64,000 nt of DNA. It comes from Methanocrinis alkalitolerans. GTDB lineage: Archaea; Halobacteriota; Methanosarcinia; Methanotrichales; Methanotrichaceae. This document shows positions 32,535 through 41,939 of this stretch, piece by piece; positions within the stretch are counted from its first letter, which is position 1; each line of letters begins with the position of its first letter. The notes under the pieces are model-generated. The model worked only from the letters and a program-made list of their open reading frames with translations, was not told the DNA's origin and searched no databases. The position numbers and the translations under genes are program-made. The stretch lies in NCBI RefSeq assembly GCF_029167205.1, contig NZ_JARFPL010000005.1, forward strand, positions 16,984-80,983, in the 5' to 3' direction.

Positions 32535-33020
32535 ATGACGAAGGTACTGATAGTTTATCATTCCCGGAGCGGGAATGTCGCCAAGATGGCGCAGGCCTTG
32601 GCGGAGGGCGCGAAGGAAGGAGGGGCGGACGTGGTGGTCAAAGAGGTCGACAAGGCGACCCTCGAGGACCTCGCCGCCGCCGACGGGATCATCCTGGGGG
32701 CACCCACCTACTTTGGGACCCTCTCCGCCGAGATGAAGGGCTTCATCGACGGGTCGGTCCGGATCCGGGGCAAGCTGGAGAATAAAATCGGCGCTGCCTT
32801 CACCTCCTCGGGGAGCCCCACCGGCGGTAACGAGACGACCCTCCTGTCGATAATCCAGGGGATGCTGATCCACGGGATGGTGATCGTCGGCGACCCGCTA
32901 GAGACCGGCGGCCACTACGGAGCCGTCGCCGTGGGGGCCCCCGACGCCGGGGCCCTGATCGCCTGCCGAAAGCTCGGCGAGCGGGTCGCCAAATTGGCGA
33001 AGGTCGTCGGAGCGCCCTGA
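32535..33020 (+). CDS. Flavodoxin-like NAD(P)H:quinone oxidoreductase (WrbA-like)
   Basis: 161 residues. FMN-phosphate loop YHSRSGNVAKMA near residue 8, GAPTYFGTLSAEMKGFIDGS near 61 and TSSGSPTGGNETTLLSI near 97 mark the WrbA/flavodoxin group. It is a likely redox or quinone-protective enzyme. ATG 32535 with GAGGTGA five bases upstream is preferred to GTG 32526. It precedes ribose-1,5-bisphosphate isomerase by 14 bases and shares its transcript. Confidence 0.88.
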   Translation: MTKVLIVYHSRSGNVAKMAQALAEGAKEGGADVVVKEVDKATLEDLAAADGIILGAPTYFGTLSAEMKGFIDGSVRIRGKLENKIGAAFTSSGSPTGGNETTLLSIIQGMLIHGMVIVGDPLETGGHYGAVAVGAPDAGALIACRKLGERVAKLAKVVGAP

Positions 33021-33034
33021 AATCCCGGAGGATC

Positions 33035-33970
33035 ATGACCCTACCGATGGAAGAGCTGCTGGATACAGCGGAGAGGATAAGGTCGATGGAGATCCGGGGG
33101 GCGGCCCTCATTGGAAGGGCCGCCGCCGGGGCCCTCAAGGACTTCGCCCTGTCGATCGAGGCCGCAAGCCTCGAGGAGTTCAACGGAGAGGTCCGCCGGG
33201 CCGCCGAGGTCCTCCTGAATACGAGGCCTACGGCCGTCTCCCTATCCAACGCCGTCAGGATAGTGATGCGCTACCGCGGCGACGACCTGGAGGCTGCCCG
33301 GTCGTCCCTGGCGAAGAACGCTGATTCTTTCGTAGAACGATCCCTCAAGGCCGTCGAGAGGATCGGGGAGATCGGGTCCCGGAGGGTCCTCGACGGCGAT
33401 GTGATCCTCACCCACTGCAACTCCTCGGTGGCGTTATCCATCATCAAGACCGCCTTCGACTCCGGCAAGGATATCAGGGTCATCGCCACGGAGTCGCGGC
33501 CAAGGTACCAGGGCCACCTGACGATAAAGGCGCTGGACGGCTGGGGGATCGAGACGGAGCTCATCGTCGACTCCGCCGTCAGGACCGTCATCAACGAGGT
33601 CGACCACGTCATCGTGGGGGCGGACGTAATAACCGCCAACGGCTCCCTCGTCAACAAGATCGGGACCGCCGCGATCGCCCTCGCCGCCTCCGAGGCGAGG
33701 ACGAGCTTCGTCGTGGCGGCGGAGACCTACAAGTTCAGCCCCGAGACGATCATGGGGGAGCTCGTCCCCATCGAGATGAGGTCCCCTGAGGAGGTCTACC
33801 CCGAAATATCAAAGTTGCAGCACGTCCGGGTGAGAAACCCCGCCTTCGACGTCACCCCCCATCGGTACATCGACGTCATCTGCACCGAGATCGGGGCGAT
33901 CCCCCCCGAGATGAGCTACCTGGTGATAAAGGAGATGCTCGGCGGGGAGCTGGAGAGGCAGCGCCTCTAA
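33035..33970 (+). CDS. Ribose-1,5-bisphosphate isomerase
   Basis: 311 residues of the eIF2B-related isomerase family. The catalytic Cys is in LTHCNSSVAL near residue 128, and the Asp in VGADVITANGSLVNKIGT near 197. In archaea it turns ribose-1,5-bisphosphate (from AMP phosphorylase) into ribulose-1,5-bisphosphate for form III RuBisCO, which is encoded at 43543. AMP phosphorylase itself is not in the window. SD GGAGGATC lies four bases before the ATG. Confidence 0.92.
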   Translation: MTLPMEELLDTAERIRSMEIRGAALIGRAAAGALKDFALSIEAASLEEFNGEVRRAAEVLLNTRPTAVSLSNAVRIVMRYRGDDLEAARSSLAKNADSFVERSLKAVERIGEIGSRRVLDGDVILTHCNSSVALSIIKTAFDSGKDIRVIATESRPRYQGHLTIKALDGWGIETELIVDSAVRTVINEVDHVIVGADVITANGSLVNKIGTAAIALAASEARTSFVVAAETYKFSPETIMGELVPIEMRSPEEVYPEISKLQHVRVRNPAFDVTPHRYIDVICTEIGAIPPEMSYLVIKEMLGGELERQRL

Positions 33971-33973
33971 AGA

Positions 33974-34582
33974 TCACCCCCCTCCGATCCTCCTCCCCCT
34001 TCTAAAAATCAGCACCGCTGCGGCGCCCAGGGCGGCGCATATCCCGAACCCCGGCATCTCCTCCCTCTCGGATGTTCCATCTCCTTCTGCTCCACCCAGG
34101 TCTCTCACGACGGGGCAGGCCGGATACTCCTCCTCCTGCTCCATCAGATCCTCATAAGGCTCCTTCGAAACGGCATCTTCGGCACGGTCTGCTCCTGGAG
34201 CCGGATCGTCGGCGACGATGACCTCGACGGGGGTCCACTCCGGCGGGGCTCCCGCGGCTGCGATCCCGACTTCAAAGGTGTAGCTTCCCGGAGGAACGGC
34301 CGCCGCCTCCACCAAGAGCTGACAGTCGAACTTTCGCCTCGTCCCTGAATCGACCCATTTGGTGCAACGGGGGCCGACTATGGAGAGCCCCTCGGGGATG
34401 TTTCTGAAGATGAGCCCCGCATAGGTGCTCTGGGACCCCAGGTTCTGGACGGATATGGTGAAGCCGGCTTCGCCTTCTGGGCTGACGAAGATGGTCGGAG
34501 CATCCACGATCTTGAAGAATACCGACGCCTCCGCCCCTCCTGCGATTATGAGGAGGAGAAGAGCAGCAAAGACTCGTTTCAT
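33974..34582 (-). CDS. Secreted protein with PGF-CTERM anchor
   Basis: 202 residues: signal peptide KRVFAALLLLIIAGGAEA; an Ig-like beta domain (FKIVDAPTIFVSPEGEAGFT, NIPEGLSIVGPRC) with paired cysteines; an acidic stalk; and a C-terminus MPGFGICAALGAAAVLIFRR, the PGF-CTERM sorting signal cleaved and lipid-linked by archaeosortase A. It should therefore sit on the outer face of the membrane or S-layer. Its binding partner is unknown. It converges with the isomerase gene, four bases apart. Confidence 0.8.
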   Translation of the reverse strand: MKRVFAALLLLIIAGGAEASVFFKIVDAPTIFVSPEGEAGFTISVQNLGSQSTYAGLIFRNIPEGLSIVGPRCTKWVDSGTRRKFDCQLLVEAAAVPPGSYTFEVGIAAAGAPPEWTPVEVIVADDPAPGADRAEDAVSKEPYEDLMEQEEEYPACPVVRDLGGAEGDGTSEREEMPGFGICAALGAAAVLIFRRGRRIGGG

Positions 34583-34760
34583 GCTCTTTTATAGGCTGAC
34601 CATGATTAAACTCCTTTCGGACAGATATGAGATCCTGAGGAAAAAGCCGATCTGAAGGTGAGGCCGCCAGATATACGGACCGGATAAAAAATGGTGGAGA
34701 ACTGCGGCCACCCCGCCGGGGGGGACCGCAAACCCGACTTGGAGTCTCCTAAAAATTAAC

Positions 34761-35486
34761 CTAAATCGGCAAAGGTGCGCCGGCTCCAACTGGGAACGAC
34801 ATTAAGGTGGTCACGTCCACCGGCTTTTTTCGGCCGTCGTCGGTCGTCGGTGCCGTCATCGCGACGGCGGGGGTCTCGGCGGCTGGGGTCAACGTGGCGG
34901 CGGTCGTCACCGGGGCTGCAGCGGCCACCCTGGCGGGCTCATACCCCGAGGTGTCGGGGTTGGCCAAAAAGCCGGAGATCATCCCCTCGTTGACCTTCCC
35001 GTTGCTATCGGACTGGACGAAGCTTCCCGCGAGGTCATCTGCGGTGGCGGTCCCGACGATCAGCGTCGATACCAGGACGCCGTCCTGGAGGGATAGGATA
35101 TGAAGCTCGATATCGTCACCTGACACTGACCCGGAGACTACGCCGTTCCAGGGCTTGGGGGTCTGGGAGTTGGCGGCGCCGAAGAGGATATCCTCCGACT
35201 GGTGGATGACCATGGAGATTAGGGAGTCGTCAGCGGTCAATATCCAGGTTCCCTGGAGGGTCAAAGCCGCAGACTCGGCACCTTCGGTGGCCGACGTCTC
35301 TGGTTGCGTAAAGGCCTCGGGTTCTGCCGCATCTAAGTCGGTCGTTGACGTCTCCGTCGGCCCGGCGACGACCGTCGTGTCGATCTCCGTCCCGTTCGTC
35401 GATTCGTCGGCATTTTGTGCCATCGAAAATCCTGATAATAGGGAGATGGCGAGGATCAAAGATAGAACGATACATCTATATTTCAA
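34761..35486 (-). CDS. Secreted lipocalin-like-domain protein with Thr/Ala linkers
   Basis: About 241 residues. Start TTG 35486 with AGAGGTG five bases upstream is chosen because it yields a proper signal peptide (KYRCIVLSLILAISLLSGFS) followed by MAQNADES. A Thr/Glu-rich linker precedes the one folded part: LQGTWILTADDSLISMVIHQ to GKVNEGMISGFL, a beta-barrel pattern. An Ala/Thr-rich tail follows. Specific function unknown. The open frame extends 460 bases upstream with no signal, which is rejected. Confidence 0.7.
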   Translation of the reverse strand: MKYRCIVLSLILAISLLSGFSMAQNADESTNGTEIDTTVVAGPTETSTTDLDAAEPEAFTQPETSATEGAESAALTLQGTWILTADDSLISMVIHQSEDILFGAANSQTPKPWNGVVSGSVSGDDIELHILSLQDGVLVSTLIVGTATADDLAGSFVQSDSNGKVNEGMISGFLANPDTSGYEPARVAAAAPVTTAATLTPAAETPAVAMTAPTTDDGRKKPVDVTTLMSFPVGAGAPLPI

Positions 35487-35608
35487 GCTAACACCTCTTT
35501 CATTTTTTCCCACTCCGTTAGAGGGCAGCGTTTTTATCCCCACTGCCATCTCACAATTTCGTTCCACCGTTAATAAGCTTTTCATCGACAAAAACCCGCC
35601 TTCGAATC

Positions 35609-37708
35609 TCAAGAGCCCCGAGATGGCCGGTTGATCCTCGCCAGCATCTCCAAGGGGTCCGTCGTCGGCCGGTGGCAGACGTACTCTCTGCAGACGTAGG
35701 CCGTCGCCTTTTCGTCCACCATCGAGAGGTGCGCCGCGAACTCGGGGAACATAGATAGATCCGGTTCCTCTCCCGCGGGCCTGAAGAGAACTACCTTTCT
35801 GGGCAGATACCTCGACCAGAGGGCCCTCTTCATCTCTCCGGTATCCGGGGAATCCGGATGCCCTATTATCACCACCTCCGATGCCGGTCCCAGGGCGAAG
35901 TCGAGGGCAGAGAGGAGGTGGAGGTGTGCGGCCGGAGCAGCCCACGCCCGGGGGGCGAAGGCATCCAAGGCTTTTGAGGCGATCACTTCGAGCTTCGGAT
36001 CGGCGTTCATCCTGGCGAGCCTCAGAAGGTCGAAGACGGCCACGGCGTTTCCCGAGGGGAGGGCGCCGTCGTGGGAGTCCTTTCTCCTGTGGATCAGATC
36101 CTCGCCGTCGATGGGGGTGAAGTAGAAGCCTCCACCCTCCTCGTCATGGAACCTCCCCACCATATCTCCCGCGAGGTCGTTGGCTGCTTGGAGGTATTTC
36201 GTCTCGAACCCCGCCTCGTAGAGCTCCAGGAGCCCCCATATCAGGAAGGCGTAGTCGTCGAGGTTTCCCAGGATCCCGGCGGATCCCCGGCGGTAGCGGT
36301 GGAGGAGCCGTCCATCCCCGTCCCTCATCTTCTCCAGGACGAAATCCGCAGCCCTGGATGCCGCCTTTTCCAGGGCCACCTCCCCCAGTACCTGGGCGCC
36401 CCGTCCGAGGGCGGCGATGGTGAGGCCGTTCCAGTCGGCGAGGATCTTGTCGTCCAGGAGGGGCCTTGTCCTCTCCTTTCGGGCGGAGAATAGCTTCTGG
36501 CGGGCTACCTGGAGCCTCTCATACAGATCAGCCTCTCTGACCCCCAGCTCTTCCGCCACCTCTCCGACTGCCCTCTTCAGGTGGAGGACGTTCTTTCCTG
36601 TGAACCGTCCCGTCGCCTCCTCCCGGAAGTTTCCCTCACCCCGGACGTCGAAGACCCTCGCCGCGGCTGCTGCCTCTTCGCCGTCGAGGAGAGCGTTCAG
36701 CTCGCCATTCGTCCAGAGGTAGAACTTCCCCTCCTCTCCCTCGCTGTCGGCGTCCTCGGCGGAGTAGAAGCCCCCTTCAGGAGAGGCAAGATCCCTCAGG
36801 ACGTACTCGAAGACCTCCCGGGCGATCCTGCCGTACCTCTCGTCCCCGGAGGCCTGGTGGGCCTCGAGGCATGCGATGGCGATCATCGCCTGGTCGTAGA
36901 GCATCTTCTCGAAGTGGGGGAGGATCCAGCCGGCGTCCGTGGAGTAACGGTGAAAACCGTATCCGAGATGGTCGAAGATCCCACCCCTCCTCATGGCGTT
37001 CAGGCTGATCTCCGTCATGGAGAGGCCTCCGGGATCGCCGGTCCTCTTGGCGTGGCGGAGGAGGAAGAGGAAGGTGGCGGCCGAGGGGAACTTGGGGGCG
37101 GACCCGAAACCCCCGTTTCTGGCATCGAAGCGGGCGACGAGGCTCTGGTATGCCTGTCTGATCGCCGCCTCGTCGAGCCCCCTTCCGGGGACCTCCGGTG
37201 GGGACCGTCGGAGGGCGGCGGTCACCTCCTCCGCGGAATTGAGAAGCTCGCCCCGCTCCGTCCTCCAGAGGAGGCCGATCCTCGGGACGAGGTCCAGCAT
37301 CCCAATCCTTCCGAACCTCGACTCCCGGGGGATGTAGGTGGCGGCGAAGAAGGGCTTCTTATCGGGGGTGAGGATGACGTTGAGGGGCCAGCCGCCGGAG
37401 CCGGTCATCATCTGCGCGACGTTCATGTAGACGGCGTCGATGTCCGGCCTCTCCTCCCGATCCACCTTTATGCAGACGAAGGTGGCGTTCAGAAGGCCGG
37501 CCACCTCCTCGTCCTCGAAGGACTCGCGGGCCATGACGTGGCACCAGTGGCAGGTGGAGTACCCTATCGAGAGGAAGACCGGCTTATCCTCCCTATCCGC
37601 CTTCCTGAAGGCCTCCTCCCCCCAGGGGTGCCAGTCGACGGGGTTATCAGCATGCTGGAGGAGATAGGGGCTCGATTCGTAAGCCAGTCGGTTCTTTTTA
37701 GTTCCCAT
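35609..37708 (-). CDS. DUF255 / YyaL-type thioredoxin-fold protein
   Basis: 699 residues. The N-terminal thioredoxin-like domain has NRLAYESSPYLLQHADNPVD and the CxxC in STCHWCHVMARESF; an alpha/alpha-barrel of N-acylglucosamine-2-epimerase type follows (GFHRYSTDAGWILPHFEKML; EDADSEGEEGKFYLWT). The family is wide-spread and of unknown function. ATG 37708 has GGTGATC five bases upstream. It follows the aldolase gene by 54 bases on the same strand and may be last in that operon. Confidence 0.9.
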   Translation of the reverse strand: MGTKKNRLAYESSPYLLQHADNPVDWHPWGEEAFRKADREDKPVFLSIGYSTCHWCHVMARESFEDEEVAGLLNATFVCIKVDREERPDIDAVYMNVAQMMTGSGGWPLNVILTPDKKPFFAATYIPRESRFGRIGMLDLVPRIGLLWRTERGELLNSAEEVTAALRRSPPEVPGRGLDEAAIRQAYQSLVARFDARNGGFGSAPKFPSAATFLFLLRHAKRTGDPGGLSMTEISLNAMRRGGIFDHLGYGFHRYSTDAGWILPHFEKMLYDQAMIAIACLEAHQASGDERYGRIAREVFEYVLRDLASPEGGFYSAEDADSEGEEGKFYLWTNGELNALLDGEEAAAAARVFDVRGEGNFREEATGRFTGKNVLHLKRAVGEVAEELGVREADLYERLQVARQKLFSARKERTRPLLDDKILADWNGLTIAALGRGAQVLGEVALEKAASRAADFVLEKMRDGDGRLLHRYRRGSAGILGNLDDYAFLIWGLLELYEAGFETKYLQAANDLAGDMVGRFHDEEGGGFYFTPIDGEDLIHRRKDSHDGALPSGNAVAVFDLLRLARMNADPKLEVIASKALDAFAPRAWAAPAAHLHLLSALDFALGPASEVVIIGHPDSPDTGEMKRALWSRYLPRKVVLFRPAGEEPDLSMFPEFAAHLSMVDEKATAYVCREYVCHRPTTDPLEMLARINRPSRGS

Positions 37709-37762
37709 AATGATCACCAGCTCGACTCTTCATGGCGGCGCTGTTCTCGATCACGCCGCCCT

Positions 37763-38689
37763 TCAATCCCCGTGGTATATTCGCAGAGCCTCTTCGACGC
37801 TTCTGTCCTCGACGGTTATCGCGTAGATGGCGTCGCAGATCCTCGCCGCCTCGTCGAGCCCCTTCTGATGAATGTTCCTTCCGGTGGCGTTCCCGGCGGC
37901 CCCGCTGATGTGGATCTGGTCGTGGAGCTCCCGAAGGAACTCTTCGGGGTCGCGGCTCGCCCCTCCGGCGCAGACGACCTTCGTCCTCCCGGCGGCGGCC
38001 ACCGCCTCTTTGAAGATCTCCTGGGACCTCTCGCCCTCCCTCTTCGGATAGTTGACCTTTACAAAGTCTGAGCCCAGGGCTGCGGCGACCCCGGTCGCTC
38101 CCGCGATGAGGTGGGGGTCCTTCTCATTGCTTACGGCTCTGCCCCGGGGGTAGATCCAGAGGACGGTGACGAGCCCGAGGCTGTGGGCCTGATATACCGC
38201 CTGGGCCGCCTCCCGGAGCATCTCTGCCTCGTGCTCGCTCCCCAGGTAGACGGTGTAGCCGACCCCCAGAATGTCGAGGCCGCTGTCGTCGGCAAAATCC
38301 GCCACCTGATCGACTTCTATGAGCTGGAGGCTTCTGGGGTCCATCTGGTCAGTCTTGACAAGGTCGGTCTTGGAGTTGAGCTTGACGAGGTAGGGGACCC
38401 TCGGATAATCCATTCCGTATCGCGCGATGAGGCCGAGCTGGGCGGCGAAGACCCCGATCTTACCCCTGTTGGCGATCCGGAAGAGGTGCTCGGGGTCCGC
38501 GTCCTCGGGGCTGATCCCCTCTCCGAAGAAGTCCCGGTTGAGGTGCTCTACCTTCTGGTCGCCGGCGAAGAGCATCAGCCTGCCGCTCTCCTTTGTGATC
38601 TCGAGGTAATGGTCGATGTAATCGTCCCTCATTCCCGGGGGGACGTCCAGGGGTACCGATACGTCCTCACGTCCTATCTTTATCGTCAT
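37763..38689 (-). CDS. Class I fructose-bisphosphate aldolase, archaeal (DhnA-like) type
   Basis: About 308 residues. FAGDQKVEHLNRDFFGEGIS near residue 40, LVKLNSKTDLVK near 101 and the Schiff-base lysine in LGSDFVKVNYPKREG near 210 identify the DeoC/FbaB-like archaeal aldolase. It cleaves fructose-1,6-bisphosphate to triose phosphates. ATG 38689 has GGAGGATT about ten bases upstream; a TTG at 38698 is an alternative. It is last of four tightly packed genes (ferredoxin, AOR, PfkB, aldolase). Because the window also has the bifunctional FBPase, this enzyme is likely the glycolytic one. Confidence 0.85.
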   Translation of the reverse strand: MTIKIGREDVSVPLDVPPGMRDDYIDHYLEITKESGRLMLFAGDQKVEHLNRDFFGEGISPEDADPEHLFRIANRGKIGVFAAQLGLIARYGMDYPRVPYLVKLNSKTDLVKTDQMDPRSLQLIEVDQVADFADDSGLDILGVGYTVYLGSEHEAEMLREAAQAVYQAHSLGLVTVLWIYPRGRAVSNEKDPHLIAGATGVAAALGSDFVKVNYPKREGERSQEIFKEAVAAAGRTKVVCAGGASRDPEEFLRELHDQIHISGAAGNATGRNIHQKGLDEAARICDAIYAITVEDRSVEEALRIYHGD

Positions 38690-38694
38690 CTTCC

Positions 38695-39630
38695 TCAATC
38701 CTCCGATATCGTCTCAACCTCCACCAGGGGGACGATCTTCTCGACGTCCTCCCGGGTGGCGAGGGCCGTCCCCCGTCGCAGCGTCGTCGCCGTCCCGGCG
38801 GCCGTCGCCCAGATCAGGGCCTCTTTAAGGTCATCTCCTTTCGAGAGGCCGTAGATGAACCCCGCCACTGAGGAGTCTCCGGCGCCGATGGTGTTCACCA
38901 CCTCCACCTTTGGAGGTACCGCTTGGTAGGCCTTCCCGTCGGAGACGAGGAGGATTCCCTTCGGCCCCATGGAGACGAGGACGGTTTCCACCCCCTTTCT
39001 GTTGATCTTTCGGGCCGCCTCCAGGATCTCCCCCCTCTTCTCAAGCTTTTTTCCTGAAAGGTGGCTCAGCTCGTGGATGTTAGGCTTGATGATGTCGGGC
39101 TTGCCCCTTATCCCCACCGAGAGCGCCTCCCTGTCTACGTCCAGGACCACCTTCGCTCCTCGAAGCCGTGCGGTCTCTATGATCTTCCGATAGATCTCGG
39201 GGTGGGCTCCCGGCGGGAGGCTTCCGCCGATGCTGACGAACTCCGGCTCCTCCACCCGTTTCACCACGTCGACGATCTCGATCAGCTCGAAGGGCTTGAC
39301 CATGGGGCCTATGGAGTTGAAGATGATCTGACGGCCGGTGGCGATCTCGTGGACGATGACGTTGATCCTCGTCTCGCCGGATACGGGGATGAAGCTGCAG
39401 CCGGTACCGTCTCTGACCAGCTGGCCCTCCAGCTGCCTCCCCGCAAAGCCGGCGATGAAGCCGAGGGCTCTGTTCTCTATGCCGAAGGCGGTCAGGACCT
39501 TGGATACGTCGATCCCTTTCCCTCCGGCGTAGCTCTCCTCTCGGATTATCCTGTTGGGGACGTCCTCTCTCATCTCGTCGATGAGGAGGGTCCGATCGAG
39601 GGCAGGGTTCAGGGTTATGGTGTAAATCAT
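38695..39630 (-). CDS. PfkB-family sugar-phosphate kinase (phosphofructokinase-like)
   Basis: 311 residues. TLNPALDRTLLID at the start is typical of 1-phosphofructokinase and archaeal PfkB phosphofructokinase. GGKGIDVSKVL near 39, RINVIVHE near 107 and the catalytic NTIGAGDSSVAGF near 248 are all present. With an aldolase directly downstream it likely makes fructose-1,6-bisphosphate. ATG 39630 overlaps the AOR stop (ATGA). ADP versus ATP use cannot be read. Confidence 0.85.
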   Translation of the reverse strand: MIYTITLNPALDRTLLIDEMREDVPNRIIREESYAGGKGIDVSKVLTAFGIENRALGFIAGFAGRQLEGQLVRDGTGCSFIPVSGETRINVIVHEIATGRQIIFNSIGPMVKPFELIEIVDVVKRVEEPEFVSIGGSLPPGAHPEIYRKIIETARLRGAKVVLDVDREALSVGIRGKPDIIKPNIHELSHLSGKKLEKRGEILEAARKINRKGVETVLVSMGPKGILLVSDGKAYQAVPPKVEVVNTIGAGDSSVAGFIYGLSKGDDLKEALIWATAAGTATTLRRGTALATREDVEKIVPLVEVETISED

Positions 39631-41363
39631 GCCCATCCTCTCCTCTCCCGGTAGATCTTCATCATAGTCTCCACCGTCTCGGGATCGACCATCCCCACCG
39701 TGGAGACGGTCTCGTAGAACCTGGCCGGTATCCTGGCCTTTTTCAGGTCGAAGCCCTCCCGCACCTTGAACCTGTACTTCTCTTCGAAGATCTTTCTTCC
39801 CAGGATCTCCAGATCCTCCACGCTCCTCTCGATCCCCACCGATCCCAGGGCCTCGATGATGTTCTCGGTGGAATAGACGCCTCGAGCAAAGAGGCAGCCA
39901 ATGAGGGAGTTGTAGACCCCCCTCGCGTCGTCCTCCTGGATGATGGCGTCGACCATCTCTTCGGGGCTGAGGCTCTTCTTCGCTGCCTTTTGGTCTATGC
40001 CGTATCCGGCGTTGTCCAGGTGGGAGTGCCTCACCCCCACGGTGAGGCCTACGATGGATGCGGGACCGGTGTGGTAGCCAGGAACCTCGTTTCCGCCGAG
40101 GGCCATGGCGAATTCCCTGCCGCCGTACTTTTCCGAGGCGACCTCGACCCCTTCTGCCAGGGCCGAATAGAACTCGTTCTTCTTCTTGACGATCTCGTCT
40201 ATCGCCTTCAAATAGCCCTCGACGTCGTCCCATTTTAGGGCCAGGCCCAGGGTATCCTCGGTGGTTATGAGCCCCCGCTCCAGGGCCTCCGTCGCCCAGG
40301 CGAGGACGACTCCGGTGCTGATGGCGTCGATCCCCTGCCGCTCGCAGGCCTCAATCAGCTCTAAAATCCCCTCGGGAGAGGTGACGCCGAGGTTTGATCC
40401 CAGGGCGTAGATCAGCTCGAAGTCGTAGGATATCTTTCTGATCTCGTACTCGTGATGGCGGGAGAAGGAGGTCTTGAGCATACCGATGTGGATGCAGCCG
40501 ATGGGGCAGTGGGCGCAGGATACCCTCCGGAATAGGTAGTTGTCGGCGAGAACCTCGCCGCTGATCTTCTCCGCCGCTTCGAAGCTGCTGTCTTGGAAGT
40601 TTCGGGTGGGAAGCCCTTTCAGCTGGTTTAAGACGTTGATGTTGATGGGGGTTCCGATGTCGTGATACTTCTCCATGGCGTCGGTCTTGACGACAGTCCT
40701 GTAGAGCTGGTTGTAGATCTCCCTGTACCTTTTGGGGTCTGGGACCTCCACATCCTCCGTCCCCGAGACTACCATCGCCTTCAGGTTCTTCGAGCCGAAG
40801 ACGGCGCCCAGGCCCAGCCTCCCGAAGTGTCTGTAAGTGTCGACGACGACCCCGGCGTACTTGACGAGCTGCTCGCCTCCGGGCCCGATCCTGATGATGC
40901 TTCTTCGGCCCACACCCTTCTCCACGTCGCGCAGGATGTAGCCGACGACGGTGGCGGGTATCCCCCATATCGACCTTGCGTCCTTGATCTTCACCTCGCC
41001 ATCCCTGATGGAGATGTAGCAGGGCCGGTCTGCTGCGCCCCTGATGACTATCGCCTCATGGCCTGCGAACCTCATGGACATGGCGAGCCTCCCGCCGGCG
41101 TAGGACTCCCCCAGCTCGCCGTTGAGGGGGGATTTGAAGGTCGCAACGGTCTTGGTCATCGCCGGAAATAGGGCGGTGAGCGGTCCGATCCCGAATATTA
41201 TGGGCGCCTCCGGCGAGAGGGGGTCTGTTCCTTGCGGACACTCTTCCAGGAGGAGCTGGGTCGCCACACCGGTTCCCCCCAGCCACTCCTCAAAGAGGTC
41301 GCCCCTATCCTCGACGAAGCTCTCCTTTTTGTCGAGATCGATGTAAAGAACTCTTCTGAGCAT
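39627..41363 (-). CDS. Aldehyde ferredoxin oxidoreductase family (AOR/GAPOR-like) tungsten enzyme
   Basis: 578 residues. The N-terminal tungstopterin part has LGGTGVATQLLLEE and SYAGGRLAMSMRFAG. The cluster motif CAHCPIGC near residue 290 and a distal Cys in SLIGCLFARG near 500 give the four 4Fe-4S ligands. Known substrates in the family are aldehydes or glyceraldehyde-3-phosphate. Its place before PfkB and aldolase suggests the GAP-oxidising (GAPOR) role, which is inference. ATG 41363 has GGAGGTG six bases upstream. It overlaps pfkB by four bases. Confidence 0.9.
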   Translation of the reverse strand: MLRRVLYIDLDKKESFVEDRGDLFEEWLGGTGVATQLLLEECPQGTDPLSPEAPIIFGIGPLTALFPAMTKTVATFKSPLNGELGESYAGGRLAMSMRFAGHEAIVIRGAADRPCYISIRDGEVKIKDARSIWGIPATVVGYILRDVEKGVGRRSIIRIGPGGEQLVKYAGVVVDTYRHFGRLGLGAVFGSKNLKAMVVSGTEDVEVPDPKRYREIYNQLYRTVVKTDAMEKYHDIGTPININVLNQLKGLPTRNFQDSSFEAAEKISGEVLADNYLFRRVSCAHCPIGCIHIGMLKTSFSRHHEYEIRKISYDFELIYALGSNLGVTSPEGILELIEACERQGIDAISTGVVLAWATEALERGLITTEDTLGLALKWDDVEGYLKAIDEIVKKKNEFYSALAEGVEVASEKYGGREFAMALGGNEVPGYHTGPASIVGLTVGVRHSHLDNAGYGIDQKAAKKSLSPEEMVDAIIQEDDARGVYNSLIGCLFARGVYSTENIIEALGSVGIERSVEDLEILGRKIFEEKYRFKVREGFDLKKARIPARFYETVSTVGMVDPETVETMMKIYRERRGWA

Positions 41364-41390
41364 CCGTTCCACCTCCTTTCCCGATAATCT

Positions 41391-41864
41391 TCACTCCTCC
41401 ACCTCTTCCATCTCCAGGACCCCGTGGGGGCAGAAGGCGACGCATGCTCCGCAGTGCTTGCACTTGATCGCCTTCCCTTCAGCGTCCATGGATATCGCCC
41501 GTATGAGGCAGGCGTCGGCGCAGGCACCGCACCCGTCACAGAGGTCCTTCTTGAAGACGACCCTCCCGTCCCCCCTCTTCTCCAGCGCCCCCCGGGGGCA
41601 GGCCGCAACGCATGGAGGGTCTTTGCAGGCGCGGCAGATCACCACGGCGAAGTCCCCTTCCAGCCCCCCCTGGGTCTTCACCCTGATGGCGCTCCTGTCG
41701 AGGGAGGCTCGGCCAGCGTTGATCCTGCTGCAGGCGAACATGCAGGAGAGGCAACCGATGCACCGTTCGGGGTGGGCGACCTTCAGCCTCCTCCTCTTCC
41801 TCTTGGCCCTCTCCGGGGGGGCCTCCTTCGACTCCCCGCCGGTCCCAGCTTCAGCCTCTTTCAT
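41391..41864 (-). CDS. Polyferredoxin-like Fe-S subunit of the AOR operon
   Basis: About 157 residues with a basic N-terminus (ERAKRKRRRLK), then four Cys clusters: CIGCLSCMFACS, CRACKDPPCVAACP, CDGCGACADACL and CKHCGACVAFCP. This is the HycB/CooF-like pattern for several 4Fe-4S clusters, fit to receive electrons from the AOR encoded next. ATG 41864 is chosen with AAGGAG nearby; ATG 41900 is an alternative. It lies 27 bases before the AOR start. Confidence 0.87.
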   Translation of the reverse strand: MKEAEAGTGGESKEAPPERAKRKRRRLKVAHPERCIGCLSCMFACSRINAGRASLDRSAIRVKTQGGLEGDFAVVICRACKDPPCVAACPRGALEKRGDGRVVFKKDLCDGCGACADACLIRAISMDAEGKAIKCKHCGACVAFCPHGVLEMEEVEE

Positions 41865-41939
41865 AGCTCCTTTACCTTCCTCAAAAGATCGCGGTCGCAT
41901 CTTCGCTGAATGGAGAACGGCTTGGCCGGTCCATCCCTC

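Noticed and set aside
35487..35945. Longer N-terminus of the lipocalin-like secreted protein
   Set aside because: It runs through the end of the DUF255 gene and would bury a good signal peptide inside the protein.
36581..38071. 496-codon plus-strand frame
   Set aside because: Antisense to the DUF255 gene and aldolase; composition is a shadow pattern and no motif is seen.
38695..40233. PfkB fused to an upstream 200-residue domain
   Set aside because: The upstream frame is a shadow of the AOR gene; ATG 39630 with ATGA overlap is the natural start.
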